This document shows, in pieces, positions 1 to 6,380 of a DNA stretch of 11,329 bases. The translations under genes were made by a program, and so were the position numbers. Under the pieces are notes generated by a model. It had not been told where the DNA came from. It worked only from the letters and a program-made list of their open reading frames with translations, and made no database searches. This DNA comes from Aureococcus anophagefferens. Lineage: Eukaryota; Sar; Pelagophyceae; Pelagomonadales; Pelagomonadaceae. The stretch lies in the NCBI RefSeq assembly GCF_000186865.1, contig NW_008705669.1, forward strand, positions 2,613 to 13,941. The letters run 5' to 3'. Position 1 is the stretch's first letter; each line of letters opens with the position of its first letter.

Positions 1-457
1 CAGGCTCGTCGAGTGTCCGCCTCGTTGTGTGTCTACCTGACGCCTGGCTCGTCGAGTCGAGCCTCCGCCTCGTTGTGTGTCTACTTGAAGCCAGGCTCGT
101 CGAGAACAGTCGTAGGATTGAGCGTCTATCTCATGCCTGGGCTCGTCGAGCGTCCGGTAAAGTTGAGCGTCTACCTGATGCCGGGGCTGTCGGGAACAAA
201 CGTATAGTTTTACGTCTACCTGATGCCAGGCTCGTCGAGCATCGGTAAATTGAGCGTCTATCTGAAGCCAGGCTCGTTGAGCATCCGTATATTTGAGCGT
301 CTACCTTATGCCTGGGCTCGTCGAGCGTCCGGTAAAGTTGAGCGTCTACCTGATGCCGGGGCTGTCGGGAACAAACGTATAGTTGAGCGTCTACCATAAG
401 CCTGGGCTGGTCGAGCGGTCGGTAAATTGAGCGTCTACCTTATGCCTGGGCTGTTGA

Positions 458-478
458 GCGGCGGCCTTCGGCCGCCGC
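458..478. repeat. Perfect GC hairpin in satellite, copy 1
   Basis: Nine-base arms GCGGCGGCC and GGCCGCCGC are separated by the triloop TTC. The hairpin sits between GAGC and a CTGGCTCGG tail and lengthens the local monomer to 77 bp. Confidence 0.9.
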
Positions 479-622
479 CTGGCTCGGTTCGCGTCCGGTA
501 AAGTTGAGCGTCTATCCTTATGCCTGGGCTGTCGAGAACAAGCGTATAGTTTTACGTCTACCTTATGCCTGGGCTGTCGAGCGTCGGTAAATTGAGCGTC
601 TACCTTATGCCTGGGCTGTTGA

Positions 623-643
623 GCGGCGGCCTTCGGCCGCCGC
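623..643. repeat. Perfect GC hairpin in satellite, copy 2
   Basis: Identical to the hairpin at 458-478 and 165 bp downstream of it, inside the second higher-order repeat unit. Confidence 0.9.
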
Positions 644-789
644 CTGGCTCGGTTCGCGTCCGGTAAAGTTGAGCGTCTATCCTTATGCCTGGGCTGTCGA
701 GAACAAGCGTATAGTTTTACGTCTACCTTATGCATGGGCTGGTCGAGCGGTCGGTAAATTGAGCGTCTACCTTATGCCTGGGCTGTCGA

Positions 790-810
790 GCGGCGGCCTT
801 CGGCCGCCGC
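790..810. repeat. Perfect GC hairpin in satellite, copy 3
   Basis: Third identical copy, 167 bp after the second. The flanking tail GCCTGGCTCGG is also kept. Confidence 0.9.
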
Positions 811-1319
811 CTGGCTCGGTTCGCGTCCGGTAAAGTTGAGCGTCTATCCTTATGCCTGGGCTGTCGAGAACAAGCGTATAGTTTTACGTCTACCTTATGC
901 CTGGGCTGTCGAGCGTCGGTAAATTGAGCGTCTATCTGAAGCCAGGCTCGTTGAGCATCCGTATATTTGAGCGTCTACCTTACGCCTGGGCTGTCAAAAA
1001 CGATCTCCTTTATGACACAAACCCCCTTGTTCCTCAACAAGCCCCGGCCACAGGTAATCGTGGCGCAAGCCGAACGTAGTTCTTTGAACGTATTCGCCCT
1101 CCCCCGGACGTATGCTCCAGTCCGAACGTATGCTCGTCGTAGGCGTTGTTCCTCAACAGCCCCGGCCTAAGATAGAGCCGCCACTTCACGATGATCCTCA
1201 ACAGCCCCGGCCTAAGATAGAGCCGCCGCCCCCACATTGTTCCTCAACGAGCCCGGCCTAAGATAGAGCCGCCGCCCAAACGATAATCCTCAACGAGCCT
1301 GGCCTAAGATAGACGACCC

Positions 1320-1390
1320 ACCTCGACGGACAGTCGCAAAGCTACCGCCCCCACGACAATTCCCAATCCCCCCCCTGCCTAAGATAGAGC
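1320..1390. repeat. Segmental duplication inside inverted array, copy A
   Basis: A block beginning CCTCGACGGACAGTCGCAAA and ending at TAAGATAGAGCCGC recurs at 1540-1609. The offset is 220 bp at the start and 219 at the end; the one-base difference lies in the C run. Confidence 0.85.
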
Positions 1391-1480
1391 CGCAACACCC
1401 CGAAGTACGCCCGTCTCGAGCATACGTCTAGAGGGCCAAGCCCCGCAGGGGCATGCTCCCGGCAGGGTCGGGGAGGGGGT

Positions 1481-1510
1481 CCGGGGGAGGGGCGAAGCGC
1501 CCTCCCCCGG
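1481..1510. repeat. Long G/C inverted repeat
   Basis: The 11-base arms CCGGGGGAGGG (1481-1491) and CCCTCCCCCGG (1500-1510) flank an 8-base loop. A shorter palindrome, GCCCC-GCA-GGGGC, lies at 1440-1452. Both fall in the insertion separating blocks of the inverted satellite. Such structures can stall polymerases; no transcript signal marks this as a terminator. Confidence 0.75.
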
Positions 1511-1539
1511 CAACAGGCACGGACCGTCGCGAAGCCCCC

Positions 1540-1609
1540 ACCTCGACGGACAGTCGCAAAGCTACCGCCCCCACGACAATTCCCAATCCCCCCCGGCCTA
1601 AGATAGAGC
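1540..1609. repeat. Segmental duplication inside inverted array, copy B
   Basis: Second copy of 1320-1390. It includes the same GCTACCGCCCCCACGACAAT core and the C tract, followed by the satellite landmark TAAGATAGAG. Confidence 0.85.
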
Positions 1610-1659
1610 CGCCGCCCCCACGATGCTCCTCAACGAGCCTGGCCTAAGATAGACGACCC

Positions 1660-1880
1660 CCTTCGACGGACAGTGACAAAGCTACCGCCAGGCGCCGCCT
1701 GACAAACGCTCCCACCTTCACGGACAGTGACAAAGCTACCGCCAGACGACGCCTGATAGAGACACCACCTTCACGGACATTGAGAAATCCCCGCTTCCCC
1801 CGCGCCGCGACCTCCCCAAAAACGAACGTCGGTATTATACCACCGCCTCGCCGCCGCCTGACAAATGCACCCACTCCTCC
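1660..1880. repeat. Degenerate 55-bp tandem repeat
   Basis: The phrase GACAGTGACAAAGCTACCGCC and its variants recur at about 1668 and 1724, with a shorter relative (ACGGACATTGAGAAA) near 1774. Each of the first two is followed by a CGCC(G/T)CCTGA-type segment, which reappears near 1853. Periodicity is about 53-56 bp and fades towards 1880. Confidence 0.7.
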
Positions 1881-2206
1881 TCCCCATCGTCGAGGCGGCC
1901 TTGGTCGGCGGCGGCGCCGTCGCGGAGCCTGCGGCGGTCGTCGGGTCGCTCGTCGTCGGCGGCGCGGCGAAGGACCGCGACATCGTCAGCTCCGCCGCTT
2001 CGGCGACGGGCAGCGCGCCACCGCGCCGTTCCACACCCGCTCCACGGGGTCGCCCGGCGACCGTTCGATCCACAACTAACCCATGCGCCGCGTCTAGCCA
2101 GCATAACTCGAGCCTACCTCAGCAACCCCACACCTTGACCGTCTTGTCCCACGACCCGGAGACGACGCGCAGGCCGTCGGGGAAGACGGCGACGCTCCGG
2201 ACCTAA
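1865..2206 (+). CDS. Possible small alanine/valine/glycine-rich hypothetical protein
   Basis: I do not recognise this frame. It would encode 113 residues, and the first 45 or so read like coding sequence: third codon positions are almost all G or C, and the residues are Val/Ala/Gly-rich and hydrophobic (for example VEAALVGGGAVAEPAAVVGS). The second half is low-complexity Ser/Pro/Thr/Arg. From about 2119 it runs into the antisense of the WD40 gene's last exon, so the annotated end is probably wrong and the true gene may end earlier or splice. The ATG lies in the tail of the upstream 55-bp repeat, which weakens the start. A minus-strand frame over 1771-2073 covers the same bases and cannot be excluded. 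Treat it as a candidate only. Confidence 0.25.
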   Translation: MHPLLLPIVEAALVGGGAVAEPAAVVGSLVVGGAAKDRDIVSSAASATGSAPPRRSTPAPRGRPATVRSTTNPCAASSQHNSSLPQQPHTLTVLSHDPETTRRPSGKTATLRT

Positions 2207-5200
2207 AAGACAGGAAGATCACACACACACAAGAAAAACAGCAGAGAAGACGCCGCGCCACACCCAATTCGAATGCCCGGCCAGCGTCGCGACGCACTCG
2301 CCCGTGGCCGCGTCCCAGACCTTGACCGTGTTGTCCTTCGACCCGGAGACGACGCGCCGGCCGTCGGGGAAGACGGCGACGCTCAAGACCTAAAGCCAGG
2401 AAGATCACACGCGAAAGAACAAGGACGCCGCGCCACACGGAAACCGAATGCCCGGCCAGCGTCGCGACGCACTCGCCCGTGGCCGCGTCCCACACCTTGA
2501 CCGTCTCGTCGTCCGACCCGGAGACGACGCGCCGGCCGTCGGGGAAGACGGCGACGCCGTAGACCTAAAAGCCAGGGGAGATCACACACAAAAGAACGAG
2601 GACGCCGCGCCACACCTCACTCGAATGCCCTTCCAGCGTCGCGACGCACTCGCCCGTGGCCGCGTCCCACACCTTGACCGTCCCGTCGCCCGACCCGGAG
2701 ACGACGCGCCGGCCGTCGGGGAAGACGGCGACGCTCGAGACCTAAAAGACAAAAAATAACACACACACAAGAAAAACAGCAGAGAAGACGCCGCGCCACA
2801 CCCAACCCGAATGCCCGGCCAGCGTCGCGACGCACTCGCCCGTGGCCGCGTCCCAGACCTTGACCGTCTTGTCCTTCGACCCGGAGACGACGCGCCGGCC
2901 GTCGGGGAAGACGGCGACGCTCATGACCTAAAAGACGGAAATATCGCACAAGAAAAACAGCAGAGAAGACGCCGCGCCACACGGTCCCCGAATGCCCGGC
3001 CAGCGTCGCGACGCACTCGCCCGTGGCCGCGTCCCACACCTTGACCGTCCCGTCGCCCGACCCGGAGACGACGCGCCGGCCGTCGGGGAAGACGGCGACG
3101 CTCGAGACCTAAAAGACAAAAAATAACACACACACAAGAAAAACAGCAGAGAAGACGCCGCGCCACACCCAACCCGAATGCCCGGCCAGCGTCGCGACGC
3201 ACTCGCCCGTGGCCGCGTCCCAGACCTTGACCGTCTTGTCGTGCGACCCGGAGACGACGCGCCGGCCGTCGGGGAAGACGGCGACGCCATAGACCTAAAA
3301 GCCAGGAAAATCACACAGGAAAACAGCAGAGAAGACGCCGCACCACACTGTATACGAATGCCCGGTCAGCGTCGCGAGCTCGGCCAACTTCGAGAGGTCC
3401 ACGACCATCGAAAACGGCATGAATCGCAGCTCCGCGCTGTTATCCACGGACACGCAGCTGCTCGTGTCCCAGATCGACTGGCTCACCTTTGGCACCGCCG
3501 CCGCGGGGCTCTCCCGCTCGACCGTCTCCGCGACGTCCCCACCGCCGTCGCCGACCGCCAGTCGCTCCGCCGCGCTCGAGTCCTCTTCTCGCTCCAAGAC
3601 CGCACCCTCGCCGCCGGCGTCGGGCACCTCGCGAACGCCGTCGCCGCCGGCGTCGAGCACCTCGCGAGCGCCGTCGCCGACCTCGTCCGCCGCGCACGAC
3701 GCGACGACATCGTCCGCCGCCGTCTCGGCGCGGTCGCGCTTCGCGCGCTCTTCGTCGAAGGCCCCACCCAGCTCCAGCCGCCCGAGGAACTCGAGCCAGC
3801 CGCCGGGCACGCGGTGGTTCACCACCGCGACGGCCAGCTGCGCGCGCGTCATCGCCCGGTACAGCCGCGACCGCGTCTCGAGGGCCGTCGCGTCGTCGAC
3901 GGAGATGGCGTGGTCCAGCCCGGCGCAGACGACGACGAGCCGCTCGAGGCCGTCGATGTTGTCGACCGTGTCGACGACGAGCCACCCCGCCGACCCCTCG
4001 CGCTCGTCGCGGTCGCGCGGCAGCGTCGCGCTCGCCGTCGCCGCGTCGACGATTTGAAAGCTCCGCCCGAGCCGCTTGGCGAGCGCCGCACGAAGTTCCT
4101 CGCAAAAGTCGGCGTCGGGGCAGACGACGGCGACGCGGTCGTCGAGGTCCATGCCGTGGAGCTGGCGTCGGATCGAGTCGATCGCCGCGTCCACCTCCCG
4201 CGCGTAGCGCTGGATGCGGTGGCCGTCGAAGAGCCGCGCCTCGAGCGGCGGGCCCACGGACGCCGAATGGCCCCGCGTCGCCGCCTTTCTCCCGGCCTCG
4301 AGCTGGAAGGCCGCGGCGCCCGCGACGATGCGCTTCGTCGAGCGGACCACCTCCTCGAGCGCGACCGTCGCGACCTCGGCCGACTCGGGCACGTCCGCGA
4401 TCGATCGCACCAGCCCGGACCCGTCCATGGCCGACGTCGCCTGGGACGCGTCGCCGAGGAAGAGGTAGCGGTCGGCGGCGACGCCGCGGACCGCCTCGCG
4501 CGCGCCGACGTCGCCGGCGAGGTGGTGCGCCTCGTCCACGACCGCGAGGCCGTAGCGCTCCGCCTCCTCGACGCGACCGCCGATGGCCAGGCGCTGCCGC
4601 CCGTCCGCCTCTTCGACGCGGATCTCGAGCGGGCCGCGCTCAAAGGGCGCGACGAGCACGCGGACGCGGTCGGCGACGCGCTGCGCCGACGTCCGGGACG
4701 CGACGACGAGCCACTTGACCACGAAGAGCGCCAGCGCGCTGTTCTTCGAGGCAAAGAGCACCATCTGGTTCGCGTGGAGGACCTCGAGCGCGCGCTGGAT
4801 CGCCACGAACGTCTTGCCGCCGCCCGCGGGCGCCAGGAGCAGCGCGTACCGGGCCGCGCGCACGTCGCCGAGCTTCTCGCGCTGGTGCCGCGTGAGCTTG
4901 GTGAAGCGCATCATGCTGCCCGCGTAGCACTCGAGGAAGGCGCCGCGGTCGCAGCGGAGCGGCACGACGTCCCCGGTGACGAGCGGTCGCTCGAACTGGG
5001 CCTCGTTCGTAGCCACGTGGAAGTAAAACAATCGACCGTCGCCGGACGTGCGCGCCTCGTAGCCGAGCCCAGGCAACTCCTCATCCGTCGCAGGGTGGCG
5101 CCAACGCGGCAACGCCCCGTTCAGCTTCTCCTCGAAACCGCTCCCCAGAAGGATCTCGTCGCGCAGCGTCGCCATGGCCGCGACGTCGTCGATGCCGAGG

Positions 5201-6177
5201 CGCACGCGCGCGCGGCCCCGCCAGAGGTAGACGTTGGCGACGCAGCACCCGGGCGGCAGGGTCTTTGCCAGCGCCGCCTCCAAAAGCGCGACGGAGCCGC
5301 AGGCGTCCATGACGCTCCCCCCGTCCGCGCGCGACAGCGTCAGCATCTGCTCGCTCTCGAGGTCCGGGCCGTCGAGGGCCCGCGCGAGCGCGTCGTCGTC
5401 GCCGCTCGCCGCGAGGACCCGATGGACTTCGTACACCTGATGCGCGCCCGAGTCCTTGATCTCCTTGATGCTCTGGAACGTGAGCTGCAGCTCGCCGACG
5501 AAGCCGTCCACGTCCACGTTGAGCTTGACGTCGCGGTAGCCCGACGTCCCGCCCCGCAGATTGTCCTTGCACCGTAGAATTCTCAGCTCCTCGCCGCGCG
5601 CCGCGGCGCGTAGCTTCGAGATGGCCGCGTTGAAGTCGTTCGCCGTGCCGTAGACGCCGGTCGCGCGCTCGACGTCGACGACTCGCGCGACGTCGCCGCC
5701 GTAGTCGGCCTCGGCCTTTTCCTTGATGCGCAGCGTGCCCTTGCGCGGGCCCTGGAAGTAGGCGCCGCCGGACTCCTTGACGGGCTGCTCGAGCGCCGCG
5801 TGCATCGCCTCGGCGCGCTCGCTGGCCAGCGTGACGAGCGCCTCGACGGTCGCTCCCTGTGGGAGCGCGCACCGCGGCGGCTTCTCGCCCGGGAATTCCG
5901 CCTGGAGCGCAGCGGTCTCCCGGAGCAGGTCATCCGCGGCCTCAGCGCAGGCGGCCCACGCCGCATCGTAGAACGCTTTGACGTCCTGCTCCGCGCGGGA
6001 GATCACGTCCGTGAGTCCATCTCGATCGCAGTGCTTGACGTCGCGGCTGCCTCGCGGCGTGCGCGGCACGGCCCGCTCCACGTTGCTGCAGATGATCTGC
6101 ACCTGGTCGACGCTCGCGCTGGCGCCCATGGTGTTATGGAGCAGCCTGCCCGCCATTCCCGGAATGACCTTGAACAT
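2119..6177 (-). CDS. RelA/SpoT-like, SF1-type NTPase and seven-blade WD40 protein
   Basis: Eight exons on the minus strand: 6177-3349, 3294-3169, 3108-2983, 2927-2802, 2741-2616, 2564-2439, 2389-2264 and 2202-2119. All junctions are GT-AG and phase 0, giving 1222 residues and a TGA stop at 2121-2119. Residues about 105-260 resemble a RelA/SpoT-like nucleotidyltransferase fold ([20 protein letters not shown], then [10 protein letters not shown] and [14 protein letters not shown]). Residues about 355-398 form a WW-like motif ([18 protein letters not shown]) with a divergent first Trp. Residues about 430-800 are an SF1/UvrD- or DUF2075-like P-loop module: Walker A APAGGGKT (449-456), Walker [10 protein letters not shown] (544-552), GDASQ (575-579) and motif [10 protein letters not shown] (773-780). 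An acidic linker (about 805-900) leads to WD40 repeats. Exon 1 ends with the strand [10 protein letters not shown], which would close a seven-blade propeller by pairing with the last blade, as that blade stops at VWGC. It is probably an intracellular ATP-binding scaffold or receptor; ligand and activity are unknown. Other in-frame Mets lie at residues 8 and 17. Confidence 0.85.
2203..2263 (-). other. Intron 7 of the WD40 gene
   Basis: 61 nt, GTGTGG to TTTTAG, with a long GTGTGTGTGTG tract. It is of the intron 1-4 subfamily. Confidence 0.85.
2390..2438 (-). other. Intron 6 of the WD40 gene
   Basis: 49 nt, the shortest here. It ends CTTTAG (one T fewer than the others) and belongs with intron 5 by sequence. 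Confidence 0.85.
2565..2615 (-). other. Intron 5 of the WD40 gene
   Basis: 51 nt, GTGTGG to TTTTAG. With intron 6 it forms a second subfamily having GTCCT(C/T)GTTCTTT in place of the TTCTCTGCTG stretch. Confidence 0.85.
2742..2801 (-). other. Intron 4 of the WD40 gene
   Basis: 60 nt, GTGTGG to TTTTAG. No difference from intron 2 is visible; the two lie in a 367-bp-offset duplication. Confidence 0.85.
2928..2982 (-). other. Intron 3 of the WD40 gene
   Basis: 55 nt, GTGTGG to TTTTAG. It shares the TTCTCTGCTGTTTTTCTTGT stretch with introns 2, 4 and 7. Its length is not a multiple of three, so retention shifts the frame. Confidence 0.85.
3109..3168 (-). other. Intron 2 of the WD40 gene
   Basis: 60 nt, GTGTGG to TTTTAG, with a GTGTGTGT tract and a T-rich 3' end. 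It appears identical to intron 4. Retention would read through to the terminal TAG. Confidence 0.85.
3295..3348 (-). other. Intron 1 of the WD40 gene
   Basis: 54 nt, GTGTGG to TTTTAG, phase 0. It is in frame with no internal stop and its last three bases are TAG, so retention would give a 960-residue protein without blades. Confidence 0.85.
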
Positions 6178-6380
6178 TCAATGATCATCGTGAAGCACTC
6201 CTGACGTGTGTCACCGCCTCAACAACAACCGCAGTCTCGATCTCGGCCACCTAACGACCACACTTACTGCGCTTCTTGACTCCCGCGCTCGAGGAGGTCG
6301 CGCTTCCTCGCTGTATCCTTAGACCTCTAGCATACTGCTGCGTTAGCTTACCTCGTTGCCTGGATTCTCAACACCCCGCC
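6178..6380. other. Intergenic spacer
   Basis: 203 bp between the start of the WD40 gene and the stop of the beta-helix gene, both on the minus strand. It must hold the 3' end of the latter and the promoter of the former. Base composition is more balanced than in the genes. No TATA box, repeat or RNA gene is recognised. Confidence 0.6.

Larger units (their letters stand above)
1..1000. repeat. 45-bp satellite array with higher-order structure
   Basis: About 21 degenerate copies of a 45-bp monomer run head to tail. The landmark GTCTAC/GTCTAT recurs at 31, 79, 124, 169, 214, 256, 299, 344, 389, 433, 510, 556, 598, 675, 721, 765, 842, 888, 930 and 973. Spacings are mostly 42-48 bp, with three of 77 bp where a hairpin block is inserted. 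Typical monomer elements are GCCTGGGCT, GTCGAGCG and GGTAAA(G/T)TTGAGCG. From about 433 the monomers form a higher-order unit of 165-167 bp (77+46+42/44). Because 45 is 15 codons, both strands show fragmentary open frames of 15-residue repeats; spacings of 43, 44, 46 and 77 break them, so I do not call genes here. The array begins before the window. No other feature is seen in this stretch. Confidence 0.93.
1020..1660. repeat. Inverted array of the same satellite family
   Basis: The landmark TAAGATAGA recurs at 1168, 1213, 1259, 1305, 1380, 1599 and 1645, with 45-46 bp spacing where uninterrupted; an earlier diverged copy lies near 1025. The reverse complement matches the first array: 1289-1315 read on the minus strand agrees with 255-281 at 25 of 27 bases, including GCCAGGCTCGTTGAG. 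The two arrays therefore face each other around about 1000-1150. The monomers here are interrupted by a C-rich block that is duplicated, and by a G-rich hairpin. No gene is supported in this stretch. Confidence 0.85.
2119..3348 (-). repeat. Tandem exon-intron WD40 modules
   Basis: Six full 126-nt (42-residue) exons and a shortened last one alternate with introns of 49-61 nt, giving a period of 175-187 bp. Each exon starts at the Val after the splice site and reads [36 protein letters not shown], then AGHS plus two variable residues. Seven blade cores are present. Variable pairs by blade (end of previous exon / positions 2-3 / positions 18 and 20) are: YT/YG/H,K; GW/SS/G,G; GT/MS/K,K; GW/SS/G,G; SE/YG/D,E; VS/LS/K,N; NW/RS/W,K. 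Outside these only A37E in exon 5 and R11L in the last exon are evident. Exons and introns are both conserved, so whole modules were duplicated or homogenised recently. Confidence 0.93.

Noticed and set aside
131..735. Minus-strand frames with 15-residue peptide repeats in the satellite
   Set aside because: The 45-bp period automatically gives a 15-codon repeat; spacings of 43, 44, 46 and 77 bp break the frame and no start or splice context is evident.
1..1000. CRISPR array
   Set aside because: The whole unit repeats, with no unique spacers between constant repeats, and the context is eukaryotic.
4300..5000. NACHT or NB-ARC domain in the WD40 protein
   Set aside because: After Walker A and B the motifs are GDASQ and YRAMTRAQ, typical of SF1 helicases; no NB-ARC GLPL or MHD-like motif or NACHT signature was seen.
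3178..5577. 799-codon open frame on + opposite the WD40/NTPase gene
   Set aside because: Arg/Ala/Asp-rich composition and no recognisable motif; it is the complement of clear helicase and RelA/SpoT-like motifs on the other strand, as expected in GC-rich coding DNA.
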